Positions 9,730-23,325 of a DNA stretch of 64,000 nucleotides are shown piece by piece (the stretch's first letter is position 1; each line of letters opens with the position of its first letter). The translations under genes were made by a program, and so were the position numbers. The DNA lies in contig NZ_SJKB01000004.1 in the NCBI RefSeq assembly GCF_004331465.1, positions 496,001-560,000 on the forward strand, in the 5' to 3' direction. Origin of the DNA: Kribbella pittospori (lineage in GTDB: Bacteria; Actinomycetota; Actinomycetes; Propionibacteriales; Kribbellaceae). The notes beneath the pieces are model-generated. The model did no database searches, was not told the DNA's origin, and was given only the letters and a program-made list of their open reading frames with translations.

Positions 9730-11717
9730 TATGCCCCGATCGAGAACTGTTCGGGGTGGACGATGCCGGGGGCAACCGCCTCGATCATCTGCTCCGGGAC
9801 GTTGTGGAAGTCGTTCTTCACGACGCCGTAGGTGTTCGGGACGCTGCTGGTGCCGATGTAGTAGAACTGGTCGGCCGCGATCTGCAGCACCTGCTTGCCG
9901 AGGTCGAGCGTCTTCGCGGCATCCGGCTCGTTCCGGGCCTTGGTGAACAGGTCGAGCTGCTTCTGCACCTCGGGCGGCGGCGTGATGCCTTCCTTGCCAT
10001 GCGTCTGGTACCACTGGGCCCAGCCGACGCCGTACCGCGCGCTGCCGTCGTTGGTCGGCACCCAGTAGTGGTCGCCGCCGGTGCCGGTCGGGAGGACGAA
10101 GGTCCCACTGGTCCAGGTGCCGGCGTCGTGGTCGTTCGCCTTCACGCGTTCCTTGTAGAGGTCCTCGCTGACGGCCTGCGTCCGCAGTTCGACACCTACG
10201 GCGAGCCACCGCTTCTTGACGAACTCGATCGCCTCGACGTGGTCCGGGAACGACTCGCTGACCAGCACGGTCACCGACACCGGCTTGCCGTCCGCGCCCA
10301 GCCGCCGTCCGTCGGCCGCCTTCTTCGTGAGCCCGGCGGCGTCCAGGTGCTGGTTCGCCTTGGCCACGTCGAACTCCAGGTACTGCGTGGCCAACTGCTC
10401 GTTGTAGTACGGCGAATCCTTCGGCGGAGCACCCTGCCAGGCCTCACCCTGGCCGGCGTACACGGCGTCGATGATCTCCTTGCGGTTGATCGCGTACGAC
10501 AGCCCGATCCGGAACTCCTTGTTCGCGAACAGGGCCCGCTTCACCGGGTCCTTGTGCGTCTGGTTGATGCCGATGATCATCGTGTTGGTGAGCTGGGTCG
10601 GCACCTCGAAGATCTTGTAGCCGCCCTTCTCCCGGTTCTGCGCCACCACCGGCTTGTTCTGCGGCGTACCGAAGTTGCGGTACTGCATGCCGAACTCGCC
10701 GTTCATCACCTTGAGCAGCTCGACCTGGGCATCCTGGACGACCTCGACCCGGCAGGCGTCGATGTACGGCAGCTGCCGGCCCTGGTCGTCGACCTTCCAG
10801 TAGTACGGGTTCCGGGTCAGGGTGACCGCGGAGCCCTTGCCCAGCGCGGTCGTGACCTTCCACGGCGCGAGCGTCGGCTGGTCGGGGTTCGTCCAGGGGT
10901 TCTGCTTCTGCGCGAACAGGTCGGTCCAGCTGCCGACGCCGGCCTTCTTCGCCAGCGCGTTCGCATTCTTGTTGTACTTGAGGTGGAACTGCTGGAAATA
11001 GTGCTTCGGCAGCAGCATCCCGTAGGCACCCTCACGCAGGAAGATCCCGTCGGCGATCTGGCTGATCAGGGACGGCTGCGGCGCGGTGTAGCTGAGCTTG
11101 ACGGTCCGGTCGTCGACCTTCTCGATCTTCGCGAGCTTGCCTGTATCGGGCGAGGCGAACGCATCGTAGATGCCGTCCGGGTGCAGGCCGGTGTCGCACT
11201 GCACCTCGAGCAAGGTGAACAGCATGTCGTCAGCAGTGCACGGCTTGCCGTCGGACCACTTCAGGCCCTCGCGGAGCGTGAAGGTGATCTCCTTGCTGTC
11301 GGCATCGACCGTGTACTCGGCGGTGTTCGCCTCGATCTCGTCGTACCCGGGCTTGCCGGTCTTGTCCGGCTTCCAGCGGACCAGCGGCTCATAGGCCAGG
11401 CCGTTCCACAGCCACTGGGTGTCCTCCTGGGTCAGCATCGCTGACCGCCAGGTGCCGCCGTACTGCGCCTTGCCTGCCAGCGGCTTGATCACCGGTGGGT
11501 TCTTCGGCAGTCGCTGCTCCAGCGGGGGCAGGGATCCCTTGTCCACCAGGGCTTTCAGCATCGGCGACTCCTTCTCGCCGGCCGCGGCGACCTGCGCACC
11601 GGAGCCGGCCGGCTTGGTGTCGAAGAAGCCGCAGCCGGGGACTGTCGCCACTGCCAGCAGGCCCAGGCCGCCTTGCAGCAGCCCGCGCCGGCCGATCGTT
11701 CGTTGCTCTCGGGACAT
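9729..11717 (-). CDS. ABC transporter substrate-binding lipoprotein, family 5 (Opp/Dpp-like)
   Basis: This 662-residue protein carries a twin-arginine start (IGRRGLLQ, residues 8-15) followed by a lipobox ending VPGC with Cys29, so it is predicted to be a Tat-exported lipoprotein. The mature part has the SBP_bac_5 layout (for example FTLREGLKWSDGKPCTADDM and FRIGLSYAINRKEI). It is the dedicated binding protein for the OppBC/DppDF importer encoded directly downstream. At 662 residues it is longer than typical peptide-binding members (about 530-600). In a pectinolytic locus an oligogalacturonide or other glycan ligand is plausible. Confidence 0.92.
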   Translation of the reverse strand: MSREQRTIGRRGLLQGGLGLLAVATVPGCGFFDTKPAGSGAQVAAAGEKESPMLKALVDKGSLPPLEQRLPKNPPVIKPLAGKAQYGGTWRSAMLTQEDTQWLWNGLAYEPLVRWKPDKTGKPGYDEIEANTAEYTVDADSKEITFTLREGLKWSDGKPCTADDMLFTLLEVQCDTGLHPDGIYDAFASPDTGKLAKIEKVDDRTVKLSYTAPQPSLISQIADGIFLREGAYGMLLPKHYFQQFHLKYNKNANALAKKAGVGSWTDLFAQKQNPWTNPDQPTLAPWKVTTALGKGSAVTLTRNPYYWKVDDQGRQLPYIDACRVEVVQDAQVELLKVMNGEFGMQYRNFGTPQNKPVVAQNREKGGYKIFEVPTQLTNTMIIGINQTHKDPVKRALFANKEFRIGLSYAINRKEIIDAVYAGQGEAWQGAPPKDSPYYNEQLATQYLEFDVAKANQHLDAAGLTKKAADGRRLGADGKPVSVTVLVSESFPDHVEAIEFVKKRWLAVGVELRTQAVSEDLYKERVKANDHDAGTWTSGTFVLPTGTGGDHYWVPTNDGSARYGVGWAQWYQTHGKEGITPPPEVQKQLDLFTKARNEPDAAKTLDLGKQVLQIAADQFYYIGTSSVPNTYGVVKNDFHNVPEQMIEAVAPGIVHPEQFSIGA

Positions 11718-11731
11718 CTTTGCTTCCTGCC

Positions 11732-14098
11732 TCACTGCTCGACCGAGATGTTGCTGAACTGCGCGGTCCCGTAGTCGACGAGGTCGTTGTCGACCTTGCC
11801 GCCGTCGATCGCGAATCCGATGTAGAAGGTCCGGCTCGGCATCACGAGCTTCTCGTAGCCGAAGCGGTCCCACGTGGTCTTGTCGGTGGAAATGAAGGCC
11901 TCGAACTCGACCTCCCGCGCCTGCGGACGCTCGCGCCGCAGCAGCCGCAGCCAGTACTGCTTGGTCGGGTCGAGGTAGCTGTCGTCCCAGGGCCAGGGAC
12001 CGACGCTGGGGTTCGGTCCGTCGGTCTGGATCCGGATCGCCTGCGCCTTCATGCCGCCGTCGTCGGTGACGTCCGGTGCTCCACTCGCGTTGTCGCCAAC
12101 CGTGCCCATCCCGCCGGCCACGCCGTACCCGACGCCGCCGTACATGAACGGAGCGGCCGGGTCGAGACTGTCGCGGATCATCAGGCCGGCCGTGATGCCG
12201 TTGGCAACCTTCGCGAGCTTGTCGAGCCGCGTGGTGATCTGGGCGACCGATCCGGCACCGCCGACCTGGAGCTTGCGGTAGACGTAGTGGAAGTTGCTCG
12301 AGCGGCCCAGGATCCGGCCGGAGCCCTTGATCGTGAGGATCCCACCGTCGAGGCTGCCCGATCCCTGCACCACCGGCTTGCCGACGGACGCAGATGTCCA
12401 GCCCGGCGTACCGGCCTGAATGTTGACGTGCACCGGCACCGCGGTCGACTGTGTCGCGGTCCCGTTCCGGTCCGTCGCCCGCGCGGTCAACCAGTAGGAG
12501 CCGTCAGCAACGTTCCTCCACTCGATCTTGTACGGCGCCTTGGTCGCCGTACCGATCAGCTGGTCGCCGGCGAAGAACTCGACCGTGGCGAGCTCCCCAC
12601 CCTTGTCCGCGGCGGCATCTGCCTGGACGGTCACGGTCGGAGCGGTCCGGCCGGGGATCGTCTGGTTATGCCGTGGGCTGGTGATCCGCACGCTCGGGTT
12701 GCCGACCGGGTCGGGCACGATCGAGTTGAGGTAGTTCTCGAGGTAGGTGTAGCCGTTCGGCGCGATCTTCTGGGCGTCGGACGGGTCGTTGGGGTCCAGG
12801 CCGTTGGCCTGCTCCCACCAGTCCGGGATGCCGTCGTGGTCGGAGTCCAGCGGTGCCTCGGTCTGGACCAGCGTCGGGAAGCCGCCGACCTCCTTCTGCG
12901 AGTTGATCAGCCGGCCGGTGCCGTTGCGGACATCGTTGACGACCCGCTCGTCGACCGCATCGCGCCGCGGCAGGATCGCACCGGCGTTCGCCAGGACGGC
13001 GTCGTACGCCTTGGCCGCCGGCTGCGGCTCGAACGTCCCCGGGATCGGCTGCGGCTCGGACAGCTCGACGATGCCGCCGATCGGGTACCGGATGCCGCGC
13101 CGGTTGTGCGCGGTGACGTCGGGATGACCGTCGACGTGGTTGCCTGCGACGTACCACTGGCCGCCGCGGTTGGCGCTCACGATGACCGGTGCCACTTCGC
13201 CCAGGGTGGTCGGGCCGGGCTTGTAGTAGTTGCCGACGATGTTGATGCCGTTGGCCCACTCACCGCCGTACACCGAGGTGTAGCCGTGGTCGTAGACCAC
13301 GTTGTTGAAGTGGTCGACCTCGAGGTTGATGCCCTCGGTGTAGCCGAACCGCGGCTGCCGTCCGCCCTGGTGGGCGATCAGGTTGTGGTGGTAGGTGTTG
13401 CGCTCGCCACCCCAGATGCCGCCGTACCCGTGCCGGTTCTTCGGGTGCGCGGACAGCGCCAGGCCCTCGGAGACGATGCACCACTGGATCGTGACGTCGA
13501 AGTTCCCGTACGGCGACAGGCACTCGTCGACGGCCCAGCTGAACGAGCAGTGGTCGATGACCAGGTTGCGGATCTCCGGACTGACCGAGCCCGGCACGTT
13601 GGTGTTGAAGGCGTCGTCGGCGATCTCGTTGCGGTCGCTGAGCCGGAACCGGATGTAGCGGATCACGATGTCGTGCGCGCTGCCCTTGATCCCGGTCCCG
13701 TATCCGGAGACGCAGATGCCGCCGCCGGGCGCGGTCTGGCCGGCGATGGTGAGGTTGTTGCCGGCGATCAGTAGCTGGGATTTCAGCTCGATCGTGCCGG
13801 ACACCCGGAACACGATGGTCCGGTCAGAGCCGGAGACGCCCTCACGGAGCGATCCCGGGCCGGAGTCGGCGAGTGTAGTCACCTCGTACACGGATCCGCC
13901 GCGGCCACCCTTGGCCCACTTGCCGGCACCCTCGGCACCGGGGAAGGCGGGAAGCTGATCGTCGGCGGCCGCGGTCCGCGCCGTCGCGACGGTCTGGGCG
14001 GAGGCCGACGGGGCGATGCCGAGAGAGGCAGCGGCGCCGACGGCGGCGGTCGTTCCGACGAAGGTACGCCGGGTCCAGCCGGAGGAGATTTCGGTCAT
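11732..14098 (-). CDS. Secreted pectate lyase-like polysaccharide lyase (PL1) with Ig-like and C-terminal beta-sandwich domains
   Basis: A 788-residue exported enzyme. The Tat signal is WTRRTFVG (about residues 8-15) with a cleavage region near ASAQT. A parallel beta-helix pectate-lyase domain follows (about 50-390; it begins FPGAEGAGKWAKGGRGGSVY and includes LVIDHCSFSW, the usual PL1 metal/active region). Then come a DSDHDGIPDWWE calcium-type linker, a bacterial Ig-like domain (about 470-570) and a C-terminal DUF1349/LamG-like sandwich. It is predicted to depolymerise pectin outside the cell and feed the importer. I chose the ATG at 14098 to match the signal peptide; an in-frame start nine codons upstream exists. 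First gene of the operon. Confidence 0.88.
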   Translation of the reverse strand: MTEISSGWTRRTFVGTTAAVGAAASLGIAPSASAQTVATARTAAADDQLPAFPGAEGAGKWAKGGRGGSVYEVTTLADSGPGSLREGVSGSDRTIVFRVSGTIELKSQLLIAGNNLTIAGQTAPGGGICVSGYGTGIKGSAHDIVIRYIRFRLSDRNEIADDAFNTNVPGSVSPEIRNLVIDHCSFSWAVDECLSPYGNFDVTIQWCIVSEGLALSAHPKNRHGYGGIWGGERNTYHHNLIAHQGGRQPRFGYTEGINLEVDHFNNVVYDHGYTSVYGGEWANGINIVGNYYKPGPTTLGEVAPVIVSANRGGQWYVAGNHVDGHPDVTAHNRRGIRYPIGGIVELSEPQPIPGTFEPQPAAKAYDAVLANAGAILPRRDAVDERVVNDVRNGTGRLINSQKEVGGFPTLVQTEAPLDSDHDGIPDWWEQANGLDPNDPSDAQKIAPNGYTYLENYLNSIVPDPVGNPSVRITSPRHNQTIPGRTAPTVTVQADAAADKGGELATVEFFAGDQLIGTATKAPYKIEWRNVADGSYWLTARATDRNGTATQSTAVPVHVNIQAGTPGWTSASVGKPVVQGSGSLDGGILTIKGSGRILGRSSNFHYVYRKLQVGGAGSVAQITTRLDKLAKVANGITAGLMIRDSLDPAAPFMYGGVGYGVAGGMGTVGDNASGAPDVTDDGGMKAQAIRIQTDGPNPSVGPWPWDDSYLDPTKQYWLRLLRRERPQAREVEFEAFISTDKTTWDRFGYEKLVMPSRTFYIGFAIDGGKVDNDLVDYGTAQFSNISVEQ

Positions 14099-14197
14099 CG
14101 TCCACGCCTCACTTTGGGGCCTCACTTTCGCAGGGGCGGCTGCCGCTTGAGCACCAGATGTGAATATCTAGTCGGCATCGAATGGATCGACGGCCTC

Positions 14198-14227
14198 ATG
14201 GTTGCCGAGGTTACGAAGGAGTGTCAA
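14198..14227 (-). promoter_or_regulatory. Predicted promoter of the pectate lyase-importer operon
   Basis: On the minus strand a perfect TTGACA (14227-14222) is followed, after 18 bases, by AACCAT (14203-14198), which keeps the conserved second A and last T of actinobacterial -10 elements. Predicted transcription would start near 14191, giving a leader of about 90 bases before the pectate lyase ATG. The two LacI-type operators lie just upstream of the -35, a position suited to either activation or loop-mediated repression. Pattern-based; not proven. Confidence 0.5.
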
Positions 14228-14246
14228 GAGCATGACGCGGATGATT

Positions 14247-14260
14247 TGCAATCGTTTGCA
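14247..14260. promoter_or_regulatory. LacI-family-type operator, copy 1
   Basis: TGCAATCGTTTGCA is a near-perfect 14-base palindrome with a central CG, matching the general form of LacI/GalR-family operators (TGCAANCGNTTGCA). It lies in the divergent control region between the pectate lyase operon (minus) and the GH127 gene (plus). A second copy begins 32 bp further on. Confidence 0.65.
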
Positions 14261-14278
14261 GCCACGGGATCGCTCGTT

Positions 14279-14292
14279 GGCAATCGTTTGCA
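14279..14292. promoter_or_regulatory. LacI-family-type operator, copy 2
   Basis: GGCAATCGTTTGCA repeats copy 1 with only the first base changed and has the same orientation. The 32-bp centre-to-centre spacing is close to three DNA turns, so dimers on both sites would face the same side. It is 46 bases before the GH127 start codon and could block that promoter. Confidence 0.65.
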
Positions 14293-14337
14293 TCGAAGTC
14301 TTGCCGCAGGCTTCGCCCGGATGGTTTCCTGTCAGCC

Positions 14338-16077
14338 ATGCCCCTTCGCCCACTCCCCCTCGGTGCCACCAAGATCACCGGCGGCTTCTGGCGGGAGCGC
14401 CAGCAGACCAACCGGACGTCGACGATCCCGGCCGCGGGACTGCGGCTGGAGGAGGCCGGGACTCTCGGCAACTTCCGCCGTACGACCGGTGGGTTCGTCG
14501 GCAAGCTCTTCGCCGACACGGACGTCTACAAGTGGCTCGAGGCGGTCGCCTGGGAACAGGCCCGCGAGCCGGCCGAGGATCTTGCGTCCTGGCAGACGAC
14601 TGCGAGTGCGCTGGTCGCGGCAGCGCAGGAACCGGACGGCTACCTGAACACGCACACGCGACTAGCACTCGACGGCCGGCGGTTCGGAGATCTGGAGAAG
14701 GGGCATGAGCTGTACTGCGCGGGCCACCTGCTGCAGGCGGCGGTCGCCCAGTCCCGCGCCACCGGCGATCGCACGCTGCTCGAGGTCGCGTGCCGATTCG
14801 CCGATCTGCTCTGCAAGACCTTCGGGCCTGGGCGGATGGAAGGCGTCGACGGTCATCCGCTGATCGAGATGGCGCTGGTCGACCTCTACCGCGAGACCGG
14901 GACGGCGTCGTACCTGGAGCTGGCGTCGTACTTCGTCGAGGCGCGGGGACGTGGGTTGCTGGTGCCACCGGGGCACCACGGACCGGCGTACTTCCAGGAT
15001 CATCTGCCGGTGCGTGAGGTGCGGACACTCGCGGGGCACGCCGTACGCGCGTTGTATCTGGCGTCCGGGGCGACTGATGTCGCGGTCGAGACCGGTGACG
15101 CTGAGCTGCTCGATGCGCTGCGGGAGACCTGGCAGACGATGGTCGACAGCCAGACGTACCTGACGGGTGGCGTCGGCTCACGGTGGTACGGCGAGGCTTT
15201 CGGCGACCCGTACGAGTTGCCGCCGGACACGGCGTACTGCGAGACGTGTGCGGCCATCGCGAGTGTGCAATGGAGCTGGCGGCTGCTGCTTGCTACGGGC
15301 GACAGCAAGTACGCCGACCTGATCGAGCGGACCCTGTACAACGCGGTGATCTCAGGGGTCTCGCTGAGTGGTGAGTCGTTCTTCTACGTCAATACGTTGA
15401 AGGTGCGGCAGCATGCGTACGCCGACGACCAGCGCTCGGCGGCTGCGGGAAGGCAGCCTTGGTACGGCACGGCGTGCTGCCCGCCGAACGTGATGCGCAC
15501 GCTCTCCTCACTCGACCAACTCGTGGCGACGTCGGACTCCGATGGAGTCCAGGTGCACCTCTACGCACCGGCTGTGGTGACGGCTGAGTTGCCTGTTGGC
15601 AGGGTCGGGTTCGAGGTGGCGACCCGCTATCCGTGGCATGGGCGGGTGACGGTGACCATCACCGAGACGCCGTCGGAGCCGTGGACTCTTGGTCTTCGTA
15701 TCCCTGCCTGGGCAGGTGGTGCCAGCGTTTCCGGACCGCTCCGACGGTCATGGTCTGTTGGCGACCAAGTGGTGCTGGAGTTGCCGGTGGAGGCGCGGCG
15801 TACCGAGCCGGATGATCGGATCGACTCGGTGCGCGGGTGTGTCGCGATCGAGCGTGGGCCGTTGGTGTACTGCTTCGAGCAGGTCGACCAGGACGTCGTA
15901 CTGGATGAGACGGCTGTGGTGGCGGGCGATCTCGTCGAGCGGGAGCGGCCTGAGCTGCTCGGTGGGGTGACGACCGTCGAGGTGCCGGGACGAGACGGGC
16001 CCTTGACGGCGATTCCCTACTACGCGTGGGCGAATCGGACGGTCGGACCTATGACTGTGTGGGTCGATGCTCGCTGA
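14338..16077 (+). CDS. GH127 beta-L-arabinofuranosidase-like glycosidase (DUF1680)
   Basis: A 579-residue cytoplasmic enzyme with an alpha/alpha-barrel followed by beta-sandwiches. The family's characteristic zinc-thiolate site is visible: Glu286 in YGEAFG (equivalent to the acid/base of the studied Bifidobacterium enzyme), Glu302 and Cys304 in AYCETCA, and Cys380-Cys381 in ACCPPN, where one Cys acts as the nucleophile. It probably removes beta-L-arabinofuranose, or a related sugar, from arabinan, pectin or extensin oligosaccharides. It is transcribed divergently from the pectate lyase operon, downstream of two LacI-type operators. Its 3' end overlaps the oppositely oriented SorC regulator gene by 29 bases. 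Confidence 0.9.
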   Translation: MPLRPLPLGATKITGGFWRERQQTNRTSTIPAAGLRLEEAGTLGNFRRTTGGFVGKLFADTDVYKWLEAVAWEQAREPAEDLASWQTTASALVAAAQEPDGYLNTHTRLALDGRRFGDLEKGHELYCAGHLLQAAVAQSRATGDRTLLEVACRFADLLCKTFGPGRMEGVDGHPLIEMALVDLYRETGTASYLELASYFVEARGRGLLVPPGHHGPAYFQDHLPVREVRTLAGHAVRALYLASGATDVAVETGDAELLDALRETWQTMVDSQTYLTGGVGSRWYGEAFGDPYELPPDTAYCETCAAIASVQWSWRLLLATGDSKYADLIERTLYNAVISGVSLSGESFFYVNTLKVRQHAYADDQRSAAAGRQPWYGTACCPPNVMRTLSSLDQLVATSDSDGVQVHLYAPAVVTAELPVGRVGFEVATRYPWHGRVTVTITETPSEPWTLGLRIPAWAGGASVSGPLRRSWSVGDQVVLELPVEARRTEPDDRIDSVRGCVAIERGPLVYCFEQVDQDVVLDETAVVAGDLVERERPELLGGVTTVEVPGRDGPLTAIPYYAWANRTVGPMTVWVDAR

Positions 16078-17092
16078 TTTGCTCACCAGCCAGGCGCTCG
16101 GCGACCGAGCGGTCGGTGATGAGTACGTCGACCCAGCCGCCGAGCAGTGCCGCGCGGATGGCGGCGTACTTGCGCATGCCGCCGGCGACGCCGACGCTGC
16201 GGAGGTCGTCGCTGCGGACCTGAGCGGCCGACAGACCGAGCACTCGCTGGTCGAGCTCGGAGCGGACCGGTTTGCCGGCCTCGTCGAAGAAGCGCAGGCA
16301 GATGTCGCCGACCGCGTCCTGGTCCCGCAGCACCTTCTGGTCCTCGGGGGTCATCGCGTTGCCGCTCTCCTTCAGCAGCGGCGACGGCTCGAGGCTGCCG
16401 ATCCCGACCAGCAGCAACGTGAGGCGCGACCACGCATCCATCACCTCGGTGACCACCGGGTCCTTCATCAGTGTGCGCTTCGCGCTCACACTGCCGACCA
16501 GGCCGGGCACTGGAAGCAGTACTGGCGAGGCGCCGGTCAGGTCCGCCAGCCGGCCGACCAACCGAGCCGCGCGGGCCTGAGCGGCCGGGTTGCCTACGCC
16601 GCCGAGGACCTGGACTACCTCTTCGGCGACCTGCGTCGGCCGCGGCGTCATCGACTCGACCGTGGCGAGCAGCGTCGAACTCCAGGACGAGATGCCGATC
16701 CGGTCACCGCCGGTCAGCGTGGTCTCCAGGTACACCGAGGCTGCCGCGCCGAGCGCCGGGATGATGTGCCCGTCGTCCTCGCCACTGGCGTCGACCACGA
16801 TCACCTCACGCAACCCGTAGCGCAGCTCGATCGCGTTCTCGAGTTCGGTGTGTACGCCGCTTGGCGGGATCACGACCGTACGAACGATGCCGGCCACCAC
16901 GGCCTGCTTCAGCAGCCGGGATACCCGCGGCTGGGAGATGTGCAACTGCGCGGCGATCTGCGGCTGGCGCACGCCCTGCTCGTGGTACAGCTTCGCGACC
17001 TTCGTCAGCAACCGCAGCTGCTCAGCCGACGGCTGTCGCCGGACCCCTTGGCGTGGGCCCTCTCCCGCACTCGCCGTCGTCATGCTCAGCAT
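16049..17092 (-). CDS. SorC/DeoR-family sugar-binding transcriptional regulator
   Basis: A 347-residue regulator with an N-terminal helix-turn-helix (about residues 20-60; YHEQGVRQPQIAAQLHISQP) and a C-terminal sugar-phosphate-binding domain of the SorC family (GDRIGISSWSSTL, GVAGGMRKYAAIRAALLGGW). Such proteins respond to phosphorylated sugars and control the adjacent catabolic genes. I chose the ATG at 17092 because AGGTGG lies eight bases before it; GTG at 17101 and ATG at 17083 are alternatives. It is divergent from the GH2 gene with only 30 bases between, so both promoters must overlap its likely operator. It also runs convergently into the GH127 gene. Confidence 0.88.
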   Translation of the reverse strand: MLSMTTASAGEGPRQGVRRQPSAEQLRLLTKVAKLYHEQGVRQPQIAAQLHISQPRVSRLLKQAVVAGIVRTVVIPPSGVHTELENAIELRYGLREVIVVDASGEDDGHIIPALGAAASVYLETTLTGGDRIGISSWSSTLLATVESMTPRPTQVAEEVVQVLGGVGNPAAQARAARLVGRLADLTGASPVLLPVPGLVGSVSAKRTLMKDPVVTEVMDAWSRLTLLLVGIGSLEPSPLLKESGNAMTPEDQKVLRDQDAVGDICLRFFDEAGKPVRSELDQRVLGLSAAQVRSDDLRSVGVAGGMRKYAAIRAALLGGWVDVLITDRSVAERLAGEQISEHRPTQS

Positions 17093-17122
17093 GCTAGCCA
17101 CCTACCGCATCGGATGGTTTGA

Positions 17123-19969
<2,847 letters not shown>

Positions 19970-19976
19970 GCAGGAG

Positions 19977-20408
19977 TTAGTGGTAGGTCTGGCTGCTGGG
20001 TGGGGCGGATTCTACCCAGGCCAGGACGCCGGTGAGGGCCTCTTCGGTCATGGCGAAGTGGACTGTGCGGTCTTGGAGGGCGGCGTCGACTATGACGTGG
20101 CCGGCGTAGGTGACCAAGGGCTCGTTGCCCATCGGGCGGCGGGTGGTGATGCCTTCGAGTTGGCGGCGGTTGACGACCAGCTTCGGCCACCAGACCAGGC
20201 TGAAGACGCGGAACCACTGCAGTTCGTCACCGACGTAGCGGGCCAGGCCGAGGGCCCAGCCGCGGCCGTGGTCCTTCTCGGCCAACTGGAGGCTGCAATC
20301 GAAAGTGCCGCCGTCCCTGGACAACCAGCGACGGCGGCACGCGAACGCGATGATCAGCAGTACGGCGGCAAGCAGACAGACCCCGACGACATCGAGGACT
20401 GTTCTCAT
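19977..20408 (-). CDS. DUF2550 family membrane-anchored protein
   Basis: A 143-residue protein with one N-terminal membrane helix (about 7-24) and a basic-hydrophobic soluble domain (SRDGGTFDCSLQL, GWALGLARYVGD, FSLVWWPKLVVNR). This matches the DUF2550 family, which in actinobacteria is usually found just after atpC, as here. Function unknown. It is separated from atpC by 133 bases, so it may have its own promoter. Its stop lies seven bases from the end of the convergent GH2 gene, marking the join between the accessory locus and the conserved core. Confidence 0.85.
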   Translation of the reverse strand: MRTVLDVVGVCLLAAVLLIIAFACRRRWLSRDGGTFDCSLQLAEKDHGRGWALGLARYVGDELQWFRVFSLVWWPKLVVNRRQLEGITTRRPMGNEPLVTYAGHVIVDAALQDRTVHFAMTEEALTGVLAWVESAPPSSQTYH

Positions 20409-20541
20409 ACCTTGCCGACCTCATTCCCGGTGCCCGATAGCGTACTGCCCCGGACACCCCGGAGAACCGTACTGTCAGTGACGATGTTCGATTATGGCAG
20501 GTGGGTGCTGTGCCGATTGCGGCCCCACCCCACCGCCGCGG

Positions 20542-20946
20542 TCAGGCCGTCTTCTCGGCGGCCCTCACCCTGGCTTCGGCGAGGCGGACCTCGTCGGAGT
20601 CGGCATCGGTCTCGCTGCCGGTCGCCAGCGCTTCCTCGAGTTCGCGCCGGGCCTCCTCGAGGTCGATGTCGTGACCCATCTCGGCGTTCTCGGCCAGGAT
20701 CGAGACCCGGTCGTTGGCCACCGAGATGAAGCCGTCCGGCGCGGCCGCGACGAAGTACTCGTCGTCGACGGTCCGCACCTGGACGGTGCCACCCTGCAGC
20801 AGGCCCAGCAGCGGCGCGTGGCCGGGCAGGATCCCGACGTCACCGTCCGTGGTGCGGGCGATGACGATCCTGGCCTGACCCTGCCACACGGTCCGCTCGG
20901 CCGCGACCAGCGCGACCTCGAGGTGCTTGGCAGATTCGTCGGCCAT
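20542..20946 (-). CDS. atpC: F1Fo ATP synthase epsilon subunit
   Basis: A 134-residue subunit of the F1 central stalk, which couples rotation to catalysis and modulates ATP hydrolysis. The N-terminal beta-sandwich is clear (VALVAAERTVWQGQAR, GDVGILPGHAPLLGLL), followed by a short C-terminal helical part (about 90-134). It is the last gene of the atp operon, starting two bases from the atpD stop. Length is normal for actinobacteria. Confidence 0.97.
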   Translation of the reverse strand: MADESAKHLEVALVAAERTVWQGQARIVIARTTDGDVGILPGHAPLLGLLQGGTVQVRTVDDEYFVAAAPDGFISVANDRVSILAENAEMGHDIDLEEARRELEEALATGSETDADSDEVRLAEARVRAAEKTA

Positions 20947-20947
20947 G

Positions 20948-23319
<2,372 letters not shown>

Positions 23320-23325
23320 GGTCGA

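Noticed and set aside
11495..13774. 759-codon plus-strand frame opposite the pectate lyase
   Set aside because: Antisense shadow; the minus strand carries a full signal peptide, lyase, Ig-like and sandwich domains.
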